Notes: generated from the letters alone by a model not told the origin. A stretch of 64,000 nt of DNA from Pseudolabrys sp. Root1462 (GCF_001426945.1 NZ_LMFS01000001.1:2061120-2125119); one strand, 5' to 3'; numbered from the stretch's first letter, positions 26,170 through 35,107 are shown. Numbers and translations: made by a program.

Positions 26170-28914
26170 CTATGCCGCCCCCTTGAGCCGATCGATCGCC
26201 TCGGCGATCTTGGCCTTGCGGGCCAGCGCTTCCTCGCGTTTGGCCTTTTCCTCCTCGACGACTTCGGCGTCCGCGCGCTCGACAAATTTCGGATTGCCGA
26301 GCTTCTTCTCGACGCGATCGATATCGTCCTCGGCCTTCTTCATCTCCTTGGCGAGACGCGCCCGCTCGGCGTCGATGTCGATGACGCCGACCAGCGGCAG
26401 CGCCACCAGATCGCCGCGCACCACGAGTTGCGCCGAGCCCTGCGGCGGGCTCGCGGCCGACGAAATGTCCGAAACGCGCGCCAGCCGCTTGATGAACTCG
26501 GCCCAGCGCTCGGCACGCGCCTGCGTTTCCGCCGGCACGCCGGCGAGCACCAGCGGGATGTTGACGTTGATGTTCATCTCGGCGCGGATCGAGCGGATCG
26601 CCGTGATGAGGTCGATCACCCAGCCGATCTCGGCCTCGGCCTTGTCGTCGCTCAGGCCCTCAAGAGTCGGCCACGGCGCCAGCGCCAGCAGCGTGTCCCG
26701 CTTCGGCCCCTGCTCGGCCGTTACCCGCCACAGCTCTTCGGTGATGAAGGGCATGAACGGATGCAGCATCTTGAGGATTTCGTCGAGCACCCACGCCGCC
26801 ATGGCGCGGGTCTCGTCCTTGGCGGCTCCGTCCGCGCCCGTGAGCAGCGGCTTCGATAGCTCGACGTACCAGTCGCAATAGACGTTCCAGACAAAGCGAT
26901 AGGCGGCAGCAGCGGCTTCGGCGAACTTGAATTCGCCGAGCGCGGCGGTGACCTCGGTAAGGGCCTTCTGCGTCTCGTGCGCGATCCAGCGATTGAGCAC
27001 CTCTTTCGCGCTCTTGGGATCGAAACCGGCGGCGCGCGCGGCGCCGTTGAATTCGACGAAGCGCGCCGCGTTCCACAGCTTGGTGGCGAAGTTGCGGTTG
27101 TTCTCGACATCCTGCGGGCCGAGGCGGATGTCGTGCGACGGCGCGACGTTACGCATCAGCGTGAAGCGTAGCGCGTCGGCGCCGAATTCGTCGATGATGC
27201 CGAGCGGATCGACGACGTTGCCCTTGGACTTCGACATCTTGGCGCCGGAGGCATCGCGCACCAGGCGGTGGATGTAGATGTCCTTGAAGGGGATTTGCGG
27301 GCTCCCCTTCTCGTCCTTCATGAAGTGCAGGCCCATCATCATCATGCGGGCGACCCAGAAGAAGATGATGTCGAAGCCGGTGACCAAAGTGTTGGTCGGG
27401 TAGAAACGCGCGAGCTCCTTGGTCCTGTCAGGCCAGCCAAGCGTCGAGAACGGCCACAGCGCCGACGAGAACCAGGTGTCGAGGACGTCTTCGTCGCGCT
27501 TCAGCACAGTCTTGGTGCCGTAATGCTTGTCGGCTTCGGTCTGGGCGTCGGCTTCCGCCTCCGCGACGAACACCTTGCCGTCCGGCCCATACCAGGCCGG
27601 GATCTGGTGTCCCCACCAGAGCTGGCGCGAGATGCACCACGGCTGGATGTTTTCCATCCAGTTGAAATAGGTCGCTTCCCAGTTCTTCGGCACGAAGGTG
27701 GTGCGGCCGTCGCGCACTGCGGCGATCGCCGGCTTCGCCAATTCATGGGCGTTGACATACCACTGGTCGGTCAGGAACGGCTCGATGACGACGTTGGAGC
27801 GGTCCCCATGCGGCACCGACAGGCCATGCGGCTCGATCTTCTCGACGAGGCCCATTTCCTCGAGGCGGGCGACGAGCGCCTTGCGCGCGGCGAAACGATC
27901 CATGCCGTGCATGGCGAGCGTGGCGTCGAGATCGGCCGACGACGGCACGCCGGCGATGAAGGCCTCGTTGCCCTGCAACGCCAGCTTGGCCTCGACGCTG
28001 AAAATGTTGATCTGCGCCAGATTGTGCCGCTTGCCGACCTCGAAGTCGTTGAAGTCGTGCGCCGGCGTGATCTTCACCGCGCCGGAGCCCTTCTCGGGAT
28101 CGGAGTATTCGTCGGCGACGATCGGAATCTTGCGCCCGACCAGCGGCAGGATGACGTGTTTGCCGACCAGCGCCTTGTAGCGCTCGTCGTCCGGATGCAC
28201 CGCGACGCCGCTGTCGCCCAGCATCGTCTCCGGACGCGTCGTCGCGACGACGATAAAAGTCGAAGGATCTTCCGGATTGAAGGTCTTGCCTTCGAGCGGA
28301 TAACGCAGATGCCAGAGCGAGCCCTTGGTCTCGACCGGCACGACCTCGAGATCCGAGATCGCGGTCAAAAGCTTGGGATCCCAATTGACTAGCCGCTTGT
28401 CTTTATAGATCAGGCCTTCGCGATAAAGCTCCACAAAAACTTTAAGAACGGCCTTCGACAGGCCCTCATCCATGGTGAAACGTTCGCGCGACCAGTCGCA
28501 GGACGCACCGAGGCGCTTGAGCTGATTGACGATGGTGCCGCCCGACTCCGCCTTCCAGGCCCAGACCTTCTCGAGGAACTTGTCGCGGCCGATCTCTCGA
28601 CGGGAGGGCTCCTGCCGCTCCATCATCTGGCGCTCGACCACCATCTGCGTCGCGATGCCGGCATGGTCGGTGCCCGGCTGCCACAGCACGTCCTTGCCGC
28701 GCATGCGCTCGAACCGGCACAGTACATCCTGCAACGTGTTGTTGAGCGCGTGACCCATGTGCAGCGAGCCGGTGACGTTCGGCGGCGGAATGACAATGGC
28801 GTAGGTCTCGGCGCCCGCGCGCTCGGGCCGGCCGGCCTTGAAGGCGCCCGCTTGTTCCCAGGACTTGGCGATACGGCCCTCGACCTCGGAGGGCTGGTAG
28901 GTCTTGTCGATCAT
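26170..28914 (-). CDS. valS: Valyl-tRNA synthetase
   Basis: Class I synthetase of 914 residues. HIGH motif in PPNVTGSLHMGHALNNTLQD near residue 50; KMSKSKGNVVDPL near residue 560; the editing (CP1) domain between them includes TTRPETMLGDSGVAVHP; the C-terminus ends in a Lys/Glu-rich coiled coil (RLAKEMKKAEDDIDRVEKK), which is specific to ValS. Start ATG 28914 fits the family (MIDKTYQPSEVEGRI). In many alphaproteobacteria valS follows popZ directly; here a divergent MFS gene sits between them. Confidence 0.97.
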   Translation of the reverse strand: MIDKTYQPSEVEGRIAKSWEQAGAFKAGRPERAGAETYAIVIPPPNVTGSLHMGHALNNTLQDVLCRFERMRGKDVLWQPGTDHAGIATQMVVERQMMERQEPSRREIGRDKFLEKVWAWKAESGGTIVNQLKRLGASCDWSRERFTMDEGLSKAVLKVFVELYREGLIYKDKRLVNWDPKLLTAISDLEVVPVETKGSLWHLRYPLEGKTFNPEDPSTFIVVATTRPETMLGDSGVAVHPDDERYKALVGKHVILPLVGRKIPIVADEYSDPEKGSGAVKITPAHDFNDFEVGKRHNLAQINIFSVEAKLALQGNEAFIAGVPSSADLDATLAMHGMDRFAARKALVARLEEMGLVEKIEPHGLSVPHGDRSNVVIEPFLTDQWYVNAHELAKPAIAAVRDGRTTFVPKNWEATYFNWMENIQPWCISRQLWWGHQIPAWYGPDGKVFVAEAEADAQTEADKHYGTKTVLKRDEDVLDTWFSSALWPFSTLGWPDRTKELARFYPTNTLVTGFDIIFFWVARMMMMGLHFMKDEKGSPQIPFKDIYIHRLVRDASGAKMSKSKGNVVDPLGIIDEFGADALRFTLMRNVAPSHDIRLGPQDVENNRNFATKLWNAARFVEFNGAARAAGFDPKSAKEVLNRWIAHETQKALTEVTAALGEFKFAEAAAAAYRFVWNVYCDWYVELSKPLLTGADGAAKDETRAMAAWVLDEILKMLHPFMPFITEELWRVTAEQGPKRDTLLALAPWPTLEGLSDDKAEAEIGWVIDLITAIRSIRAEMNINVNIPLVLAGVPAETQARAERWAEFIKRLARVSDISSAASPPQGSAQLVVRGDLVALPLVGVIDIDAERARLAKEMKKAEDDIDRVEKKLGNPKFVERADAEVVEEEKAKREEALARKAKIAEAIDRLKGAA

Positions 28915-29057
28915 TTAAAAGGTTCTTTTCGCGGGGCCGCTTTGCAGTAGAGGCGCTTGATAAGACAGCCGTTTCCGGCCAGAGGACGGAGCGCAGAATC
29001 TTCAGGTCCCGCCCGCCTGTCCCGGGTAGAAAGCCTACCCCGCCCGCCGGAGTCAAC

Positions 29058-30269
29058 GTGTCCGCCCCGACGCCCGCCCCGACCGACCGTGCGCTGACGC
29101 GCATGCTGTTCCTGATGGCGATGGCGGCCTTCGCCAGCGGCGCTTCGCTCCGCGTCTCCGATCAGCTTTTGCCGCAGGTGGCCCTCGATTTCGACACCAC
29201 CCTGGGCGCCGCCTCTTCCATCGTGACGGCCTACGCCATTCCTTACGGCGTGATGCAGGCCTTCTCCGGCGCCATCGGCGACCGGCTCGGCAAATGCCAG
29301 GCGGTGGCGCTGGCCTGCGCGGTCTCTTTCATGCTGGTGCTGCTCTGCGCGGCGGCGCAGTCGGTTCCGCAGCTAACGCTGGCCCGCCTGTTCGCGGCGC
29401 CCGGCGCCGCCATCATCGTGCCACTCGGCATGGCCTATGTCGGCGACGTCGTGCCCTATGAGCGGCGCCAGACGGCGCTGGCGCGTTTCCTCGCCGGACA
29501 GATGGCCGGCATGGTGGTCGGCCAGCTCATCGGCGGCATCTTCGGCGACCACTTCGGCTGGCGCTCCGCCTTCATCGTGCTGGCGGTCATCTTCGGCTGT
29601 GCCGCCATTGCGCTCGCCAGCCAGTTGCGCAGCAATCCCTGGGCAAAGCCGATCGCGCATGCCGGCGGCGCGCGGCCGAAGATGATTCCGACCTATCGCC
29701 AGTTGCTCGCCGATCGCTGGTCGCGCTTCCTGCTGATCGCCGTGTTCATCGAGGGCGGCATCTTCTTCGGCGGCTTCACCTATGTAGCGGCCAGCCTTCA
29801 TCAATATTTCGATCTGAGTTTCTCATCGATCGGCTTCATCGCCGCCGGTTTCGGCGCCGGCAGCATCGGCTATGCCTTGCTGGTGCACCGCATCGTGCGC
29901 CGCTTCAGCGAAAGCGAAATGGTGCTGGCGGGGGGCGCCGTCGTCGCACTCGGCTTCATCGCACTGGCGGCTTCGCCGGTCTGGTATCTGGCGCCGGTGG
30001 CCTGCCTAATGCTCGGCTTCGGCTACTACCTGCTGCACAACACGTTGCAGACCAACGCCACGCAAATGCTGCCGGCGGCGCGCGGCACGGCGATGGCGGG
30101 TTTTTCATCGGCGCTGTTCATCGGTCAAAGCGTCGGCGTCGCCACCGGCGCCTTCATCGTCGATCACGCCGGCATGATGCAACTGTTCGTCGTCGCCGCG
30201 GTGACGTGGCCGGTGCTCGCGTTGTGGATTGCGGCGCAGATCAAGCGCCACAAGGCGCTCGCCGGCTGA
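29058..30269 (+). CDS. Major facilitator superfamily transporter
   Basis: A 403-residue MFS exporter-type protein with about twelve hydrophobic segments. The loop between helices 2 and 3 holds GAIGDRLGKCQAV, the MFS motif A, and YERRQTALARFLAGQMAGMVVGQLIGG resembles motif C-bearing drug/proton antiporters. Start is GTG 29058 with GGAG upstream. It is oriented opposite to valS and popZ, lies between them, and ends 7 bp before the popZ stop. Substrate unknown; a role in drug or metabolite export is inferred from motif only. Confidence 0.88.
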   Translation: MSAPTPAPTDRALTRMLFLMAMAAFASGASLRVSDQLLPQVALDFDTTLGAASSIVTAYAIPYGVMQAFSGAIGDRLGKCQAVALACAVSFMLVLLCAAAQSVPQLTLARLFAAPGAAIIVPLGMAYVGDVVPYERRQTALARFLAGQMAGMVVGQLIGGIFGDHFGWRSAFIVLAVIFGCAAIALASQLRSNPWAKPIAHAGGARPKMIPTYRQLLADRWSRFLLIAVFIEGGIFFGGFTYVAASLHQYFDLSFSSIGFIAAGFGAGSIGYALLVHRIVRRFSESEMVLAGGAVVALGFIALAASPVWYLAPVACLMLGFGYYLLHNTLQTNATQMLPAARGTAMAGFSSALFIGQSVGVATGAFIVDHAGMMQLFVVAAVTWPVLALWIAAQIKRHKALAG

Positions 30270-30276
30270 CGGCGGC

Positions 30277-30966
30277 TCAGCGGCCGCCGCGCGACACGCG
30301 CTCGATCTCGGCGCGCACGATGCGCTCGACCAGGCCCGGCAAGTTGTCGTCGAGCCAGCTCTTGAGCATCGGCCGCAACATTTCCTTCACCAGGTCCTCG
30401 AGCGTGCGGGCGTTGTTGCCGAGCACGGTGTTGGCCAGCGAATGGAACGCGTTATCGACCGCGGAGCGCGTCGCGCTCGACATCAGGCCGCGATCGAAGG
30501 CCGGCGCCGGCGGTACGGGCGACGGCTCTGTCGGCTCGGACGAACCTTCGGCGAAGACCACATCGGACGCGGCATCGATGCGCCGGAAGCTCTGCGCAGG
30601 CGCCGCTGGCGGGGGCGCCGCCATTGCTTCCGTGAGGTCGAGAACGTCGGCAACCGGCGGCGCGGGAGGTGGCGCGGGCGGCGGCGTCACGGCTTCAGGT
30701 GGTTTCGGTGCCGGCTTCGGCGCGGCGTCCATGCTGGCGAGCATGGCATCGACATCGGCCTGATTGTTGGTCGGCTTCGGCGGCGGCGGTGGCGGCGGCT
30801 TGACCGCGACGGGCGGCGGCGCGGGTGCCGGCTTTGGCGGTGGAGGCGCAGGCGGGGCAGCGGCTGGCTTGGCGGCCTTGCCCGTGTCCTCATCCGCAAT
30901 GATACGCCGGATGGAGGCGAGAATTTCCTCCATCGAAGGCTCTTGAGCCTTGGCCGGTTGGTTCAT
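30277..30966 (-). CDS. popZ: Polar organizing protein PopZ (DUF2497)
   Basis: A 229-residue intrinsically disordered scaffold that forms a polar microdomain binding ParB and other client proteins. The N-terminal helix SMEEILASIRRIIADE is the client-binding segment; a long Pro/Ala-rich acidic-poor linker (about residues 40-150) follows; the C-terminal ~60 residues (LEDLVKEMLRPMLKSWLDDNLPGLVERIVRAEIERV) are the oligomerisation region. Start ATG 30966 gives the family N-terminus; the frame extends upstream without similarity. The tolC-popZ-valS order is known in other alphaproteobacteria, including Caulobacter. A pair of alternative hairpins lies between tolC and this gene. Confidence 0.88.
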   Translation of the reverse strand: MNQPAKAQEPSMEEILASIRRIIADEDTGKAAKPAAAPPAPPPPKPAPAPPPVAVKPPPPPPPKPTNNQADVDAMLASMDAAPKPAPKPPEAVTPPPAPPPAPPVADVLDLTEAMAAPPPAAPAQSFRRIDAASDVVFAEGSSEPTEPSPVPPAPAFDRGLMSSATRSAVDNAFHSLANTVLGNNARTLEDLVKEMLRPMLKSWLDDNLPGLVERIVRAEIERVSRGGR

Positions 30967-31140
30967 TACGTGACCCCGAACACCGTCCTTGCAGACGAGA
31001 GATGCTGACACGTCACCGCGCAGCCGCGATGCGGCGCCGAATCGTCAGTATCTTTCGTTTATACGACACCGCGACGGTGCGAGGCAGCGAGAAAAGCTCG
31101 CCAGGACAATCAACTGTGGACACAAGGGATTGCAGGGAGG

Positions 31141-31180
31141 CGTGAGGTTCCTCGGCGCCGCCCTCACGGGGGCAGCGCCG
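31141..31180 (-). other. Mutually exclusive hairpins between tolC and popZ
   Basis: Stem A joins 31153-31163 with 31170-31180 (11 pairs, one G-U only in the minus-strand RNA). Stem B joins 31141-31147 (CGTGAGG) with 31162-31168 (CCTCACG). They share bases 31162-31163, and stem B also uses most of the loop of stem A, so only one can form. No U-tract follows either. The G-U pair suggests the functional RNA is the tolC/popZ transcript. Confidence 0.45.
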
Positions 31181-31199
31181 GAGTACTCACTTGCCGTAT

Positions 31200-32606
31200 T
31201 TACTTGCCGTCGGGCGTACGAACACCGGCCCAGCTGTCGCGGACCTGTTCGTAATGAACCTCAGCCTTGTACACCGGCACATGCAGGCCGAGCACCTGCG
31301 GCGACAGCCGGCCGACCGCGGCCAGCAGGCTGTAGGACGCGACGACGCGGTCGCGCTGCGCCGACACCAGCGACACGCGGGCATTCACCAGCGCCTGCTG
31401 CGCGTTCAACACATCGAGCGTCGTGCGCTGGCCGACGCGAGCCTCTTCACGGACACCGTTAAGCGCGATTTCCGACGACTGAACCTGCGCCGTCGTCGCC
31501 TCGATGTTGCCCTTGGCGGCGTCGAGCTGACCCCAGGCCTGCACGATGCCCTGGCGCACCTGATCGCGCGCGGTGTCCATGTCGATGCGGCGCTGACCGA
31601 GTGTTTCCTTGCTCTGGCGGATCAAGGAATACTCCGAACCGCCCTGGTAAATCGGCACGCTGAGGGTTCCGAGCACCGATGCGTTGTAGCTTTCCATGGT
31701 GGTAAGGTTGCCGGCCGCCAGATAGTTCTTGGTGAAGTTGCCCTGCACCGACACCGTCGGATAGAGCGCGCCTTCGGCCACCTTCACCGCCTGCTGCGCG
31801 ACATCGATATTGAATTGCGCGCTGGTGATCGACGGATGAATGGCGCTGCCGGTCGAGACCGCAGCCGCCAGACTGTTCGGCGAAAAACGATCGACAGGCG
31901 AAGCCGCCGATAGCTTGCCGGGCTCGATGCCGATGACCTGCCGATAAACGGCGGCCGACGTCTTGTAGTTCGATTCAGCGGTCAGCACCGATGAACGGCC
32001 CGACGCCAGCGAGGCTTCGGACTGCGCCACGTCGGTGCGCGTCACCTCACCGACATTGAAGCGATCACGCGTCTGCCGCAGTTGCTCCTGCAGCACCTCG
32101 ACGTTGCGCCGCTGCAGGTCGAGAATCGCCGTATCGCGCAGCAGGTTCATATAGGCGGTGGCCGCGTTCAGGAGCACCGTCTGCTCCGTCGAGCGTAAGG
32201 TTTCGCGCGCAGCGAGAACCTGCGCCTCGGCCTGCCGTGTGCGGTTCGCCGTCTGGAAACCGTTGAACAGCGTTTGCGAAACCGTGGTGCCGAGGCTGAC
32301 CGGGGAGTTGTAACCGGTCAATGTCGAATAGGTGGCCGGTGTCGTCGTCGTAACCTTGGTCACCGAACCGACCGACTGCTGACCGCCGGTTGCCGTAATG
32401 GATATCTTCGGCCGATAGCCCGACAAGGCCTGCGGCACGTTTTCGTCCGTCGCACGCACGGCAGCGCGCTGCGAATTGAGCGTCGGATTGTTCACATAGG
32501 TTTGCATGAGGGCCGATTCCAACGTATCGGCCGCGGCCGGCCCGGCCATAACGGCCATGACCCCCACCACACCAACGCTCCACCGCCCCACTCGAAAACG
32601 CAGCAT
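31200..32606 (-). CDS. tolC: TolC-family outer-membrane channel
   Basis: Outer-membrane efflux/type I secretion duct of about 468 residues. Signal peptide VGRWSVGVVGVMAVMAGPAAA, then DTLESALMQTYVNNPTLNSQRAAVRATDENVPQALSGYRP, the standard TolC start, and two OEP repeats of long helices (EQTVLLNAATAYMNLLRDTAILDLQRRNVEV; later QGIVQAWGQLDAAKGNIEATTAQVQSSEIALNGV). I use ATG 32606; the frame is open to 32702. It is upstream of popZ on the same strand. As the RND operon at 15-19 kb has no channel gene, this is the likely shared duct. Confidence 0.93.
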   Translation of the reverse strand: MLRFRVGRWSVGVVGVMAVMAGPAAADTLESALMQTYVNNPTLNSQRAAVRATDENVPQALSGYRPKISITATGGQQSVGSVTKVTTTTPATYSTLTGYNSPVSLGTTVSQTLFNGFQTANRTRQAEAQVLAARETLRSTEQTVLLNAATAYMNLLRDTAILDLQRRNVEVLQEQLRQTRDRFNVGEVTRTDVAQSEASLASGRSSVLTAESNYKTSAAVYRQVIGIEPGKLSAASPVDRFSPNSLAAAVSTGSAIHPSITSAQFNIDVAQQAVKVAEGALYPTVSVQGNFTKNYLAAGNLTTMESYNASVLGTLSVPIYQGGSEYSLIRQSKETLGQRRIDMDTARDQVRQGIVQAWGQLDAAKGNIEATTAQVQSSEIALNGVREEARVGQRTTLDVLNAQQALVNARVSLVSAQRDRVVASYSLLAAVGRLSPQVLGLHVPVYKAEVHYEQVRDSWAGVRTPDGK

Positions 32607-32793
32607 TCTGACCCTGACCTTACCCCCGACGAGCGCCGCTCTCCAACGGCACGAATCGTTTTGCCCCAGTGCTTTACCGGGTACGACCGGAACAATAGGC
32701 ACTGCGGAAGCCGGTTAAAACCCCCAGTGCTGTCATCCCCAGAAGAATGGCCGGCGCTGGGGCATTTTCGCCACGGTATCTTCTAAAGCGCCT

Positions 32794-33453
32794 CTAGAAC
32801 GCGAAATGCTGGGCTTTTGCGAAGCCGGGCAGCAAGGAAGCCGTGGCATCGAAAATCCGGCGTCCGCCCAATTCGTTGCCCGTGCGGCAATAGAGCATCG
32901 CGCTGCTGGCCGGCGAGCTGCCCTGGATACAGGCCAGAAGACCGCCCTCCTTGAGCTGTGAGCGGAGTGTATCGGGAAGCTCCTCAACGGCGCCTTCAAC
33001 CAGAATCGCGTCGTACGGAGCCGCGGCGGCGTAGCCTTGCGCCAGCGGTCCGGTGACGACCTGGACATTGCTTAGGCCGGCCAAGGCCGACTGGGCCATC
33101 TGGGCAAGCGCCGTGTCCTGCTCGAGCGCCACCACCTCGGCTGCAATGCGGGCGATGACCGCCGCCGAATATCCGGTCGCGGCGCCGACGATGAGAACCC
33201 GAGCGGTCGATTCGAGTGACAGCGCCTGAATGAGCTTCGACAGCACCATTGGCTTCATCAGGCGCCGCGTCGCCGCGCCCGCAGCGCCAAGGCCGAGATC
33301 CTGATCGAGATAAGCCAGCGCCTTAGCCTTATCCGGCACGAAGCGCTCGCGCGGAACCTCCAGCATCGCCGTCAGAATACGGATATCGGTAACATCGGCG
33401 GGGCGGACCTGGCCGTCGACCATGTGGCGGCGGAGACTGGCAAAATCGGTCAT
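32794..33453 (-). CDS. Protein-L-isoaspartate O-methyltransferase family protein
   Basis: A 219-residue SAM-dependent methyltransferase. It starts MTDFASLRRHMVDGQVRPADVTD, typical for the alphaproteobacterial Pcm-like protein encoded next to tolC, and has the SAM-binding ARVLIVGAATGYSAAVIARIAAEVVALEQD. The PCMT signature VLxxGxGSGY appears as VLIVGAATGYSA, so the canonical second Gly is replaced by Ala. It may repair isoaspartyl damage or methylate something else. Start ATG 33453. The 151 bp upstream, before tRNA-Cys, hold the divergent tRNA promoter. Confidence 0.85.
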   Translation of the reverse strand: MTDFASLRRHMVDGQVRPADVTDIRILTAMLEVPRERFVPDKAKALAYLDQDLGLGAAGAATRRLMKPMVLSKLIQALSLESTARVLIVGAATGYSAAVIARIAAEVVALEQDTALAQMAQSALAGLSNVQVVTGPLAQGYAAAAPYDAILVEGAVEELPDTLRSQLKEGGLLACIQGSSPASSAMLYCRTGNELGGRRIFDATASLLPGFAKAQHFAF

Positions 33454-33539
33454 CACGCTCCTCGATGATGCGCAAAAGGCGCAGGCTTTTTGCGGCAAGG
33501 TTCGGCAAAAGGCAAGCCAAGGCCATTGGCATACAAGCG

Positions 33540-33568
33540 TTGTCGACCGCGCTTTCGTCCTATATAGG
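33540..33568 (+). promoter_or_regulatory. Probable promoter of tRNA-Cys
   Basis: TTGTCG (33540-33545), 17 bp, then TATAGG (33563-33568) inside the TA-rich CTATATAGG, about 36 bp before the tRNA. A 7-bp hairpin CGGGAGG/CCTCCCG (33580-33597) separates promoter and tRNA 5' end. Confidence 0.45.
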
Positions 33569-33603
33569 CTGAGGCCGCTCGGGAGGCCTGCCTCCCGTCA
33601 AAT

Positions 33604-33677
33604 GGCCTCGTGGCGGAGTGGTTACGCAGAGGACTGCAAATCCTTGCACCCCGGTTCGATTCCGGGCGAGGCCTCCA
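33604..33677 (+). tRNA. tRNA-Cys (anticodon GCA)
   Basis: The 74-nt sequence folds as a cloverleaf: acceptor GGCCTCG with CGAGGCC, D arm GCGGAGTGGTTACGC, anticodon loop CTGCAAA giving GCA, T arm with GGTTCGATTCC, discriminator T and an encoded CCA. A T-rich run (CTTTTTTTC) follows immediately and could help terminate transcription. Confidence 0.97.
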
Positions 33678-33800
33678 CTTTTTTTCAGGTCATTGCCGGG
33701 CGGTTCCGCAGCTCCACAGCGGGATCATCCTTGTGGCCTTGATGCTTGCAAATCGGGGAGGCTTTGTTATAGCCCCACCTCGAAAGGCGTAACGCCTTGT

Positions 33801-33875
33801 TCCCGAGTAGCTCAGCGGTAGAGCATTCGACTGTTAATCGAATGGTCGCTGGTTCGATCCCAGCCTCGGGAGCCA
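33801..33875 (+). tRNA. tRNA-Asn (anticodon GTT)
   Basis: The 75-nt cloverleaf has acceptor TCCCGAG with CTCGGGA, D arm GCTCAGCGGTAGAGC, anticodon loop CTGTTAA giving GTT, T arm with GGTTCGATCCC and an encoded CCA. A short hairpin AAGGCG/CGCCTT ends two bases before its 5' end. A candidate promoter TTGCAA (33746-33751), 16 bp, TATAGC lies upstream. Confidence 0.97.
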
Positions 33876-34013
33876 AATTCTCTTTATATTTCAGTAAATT
33901 AAAAGAACGCCCGGCCTTTGGCGCCGGCGCTCGGATGACCGCTACGCGGCCGGCATCAGGGCGACGGCCAGGAGCGGCTGACTCGCCGTCCTGGCCGAAA
34001 GCCGGCAGCACAT

Positions 34014-34292
34014 TCACGGCCGGGCGGCGACCGCGCGCTTGCAGGTGTCGGACACCTGATCGGATTTTTCCTGCAGGCATTTTTTGATGCGACCGCCGCC
34101 CGGGGCAATGCCGGGGCACAGCGCGCGCACGTCATCGCCACAGGCCTGCCGCAACGACCTGAAGGTCGCGGCCCGATCGGTCGACGGCGCGTCCTGCGCC
34201 GCGGCCGGCGGCGACGACACCGCCGACATGAGCGCGATGAGACCGGCAGTAACCGCGATGGCCAGCACGATGTCGCGTATCAAACTCACCAT
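34014..34292 (-). CDS. Small exported cysteine-rich-repeat protein
   Basis: A 92-residue protein with a signal peptide (DIVLAIAVTAGLIALMSAV, cleaved after AAA-Q). The mature part has four cysteines in the pattern CGDDVRALCPGIAPGGGRIKKCLQEKSDQVSDTC, matching the cysteine-rich repeat (Golgi-apparatus-protein-like) seen in many small rhizobial periplasmic proteins. Start ATG 34292 overlaps the stop of the preceding gene by 7 bp, so the pair is one operon. Function unknown; the spacing suggests two disulfides in the periplasm. Confidence 0.75.
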   Translation of the reverse strand: MVSLIRDIVLAIAVTAGLIALMSAVSSPPAAAQDAPSTDRAATFRSLRQACGDDVRALCPGIAPGGGRIKKCLQEKSDQVSDTCKRAVAARP

Positions 34293-34567
34293 GCGCAAAC
34301 CTCCCGCGGGCCGTGACCCCTGTCGACCCACCAGCAACGCGCCGGCGGCCGCGGCGGCCCGTAATAGGCGTACGGATAGTAGCGATACGGCGCTGCATTG
34401 GGCCGGCAGAAGCCGTACGGACCGCGATGCCAGCCGAGACCGCAACCGTTGCGTACCGCAATCACATCGGATGGCGGCGCGGCGGGCAACGCCAGCGGCA
34501 CGGCTTGCGCCGCGGGTGCAAACGCAGCGATTGCAAGTAGCGCAAATGGAACGATGAAGCTTCTCAT
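34286..34567 (-). CDS. Small exported GCG_CRPN-type protein
   Basis: A 93-residue protein with a clear Sec signal (FIVPFALLAIAAFAPAAQA). The mature chain holds GCGLGWHRGPYGFCRPN, the short motif that defines the GCG_CRPN family of rhizobial exported proteins, followed by a Tyr/Pro-rich stretch (APYRYYPYAYYGPPRPPARCWW) and a final Cys. Four cysteines could form disulfides. ATG 34567 is preceded by GATCACCT-type sequence rather than a strong Shine-Dalgarno. It is the middle member of three minus-strand genes for small exported proteins. Function unknown. Confidence 0.75.
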   Translation of the reverse strand: MRSFIVPFALLAIAAFAPAAQAVPLALPAAPPSDVIAVRNGCGLGWHRGPYGFCRPNAAPYRYYPYAYYGPPRPPARCWWVDRGHGPREVCAW

Positions 34568-34669
34568 GAGGTGATCCTCTTCAAGATCGGACATCGGAAA
34601 AAAGTGCGGCTGCCGGAGCGAGGGGGTTGGGGCTAGGCACCCCGGCAGCCGCTCAGGTCACGTCATCAC

Positions 34670-34984
34670 TCAGTACGGATAGACGTGGACCGTGCCGGCG
34701 CGCGTCACACTGCGGCCTTGCGGCCCGGTGGTGGTGCGCGAATAGCTGTAGCTGTGCGGCGCCGTGCGCGTGATGCTGCCTGAGCGCGAGACGGTGCGGC
34801 CGTTCGGACCCGTTATCGAAGCCGAACGCGAGCACGTGCCGCCGGCGCAACCGCCCGAGGCCGAACCGTAATAGGTCCCGCGTGGCGTCGTCACCGTGCC
34901 GCTGCGCGTCCAGGCGCTGGCGGCGGAGGAACCGCCGACGACAAGCGCGGCGGCGAGTGAGATGGAAGCGAGCGCAATTTTCAT
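34670..34984 (-). CDS. Small exported Ser/Arg/Gly repeat protein
   Basis: A 104-residue protein: signal peptide ALASISLAAALVVGGSSAASA, then degenerate repeats of a 'GP-N/Q-GR-S/T-V-S/T-R-S/A-G' unit (GPNGRTVSRSGSI, GPQGRSVTRAGTV, and a looser TPRGTYYGSASGG). Two cysteines lie close together (GGCAGGTCSR). The mature part is basic and rich in Ser, Thr, Arg, Gly and Tyr, predicting exposed beta structure. An AAGGAGA sequence lies just upstream of its ATG. I do not recognise a family. It is divergent from the response-regulator gene and shares its promoter region. Confidence 0.68.
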   Translation of the reverse strand: MKIALASISLAAALVVGGSSAASAWTRSGTVTTPRGTYYGSASGGCAGGTCSRSASITGPNGRTVSRSGSITRTAPHSYSYSRTTTGPQGRSVTRAGTVHVYPY

Positions 34985-35088
34985 CGAAGTCTCCTTTGCT
35001 GGCGACCGTCAGAACCAACCGTTCACCGGCCTGCATGAGAGAGACATTCGTCCGCGCGATTTGCCTCACGATTTCGGAACAGCTTGAA

Positions 35089-35107
35089 TTTGTAACGTTT
35101 TGTAACG
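35089..35107. promoter_or_regulatory. Direct repeat TTTGTAACG with 10-bp period
   Basis: TTTGTAACG occurs at 35089-35097 and again, shifted by exactly 10 bp, at 35099-35107. Tandem half-sites one helical turn apart are the usual target of OmpR/PhoB-type regulators. The site lies 51 bp before the response-regulator ATG and about 105 bp from the divergent exported-protein gene, so autoregulation plus control of the latter is plausible. Confidence 0.55.

Noticed and set aside
27268..28392. 374-codon plus-strand frame inside valS
   Set aside because: Antisense to the ValS editing and catalytic domains with no recognisable motif.
33604..33875. tRNA-Cys/tRNA-Asn as an attachment site for an integrated element
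   Set aside because: No integrase gene and no repeat of the tRNA 3' ends nearby; flanking genes are ordinary chromosomal ones.
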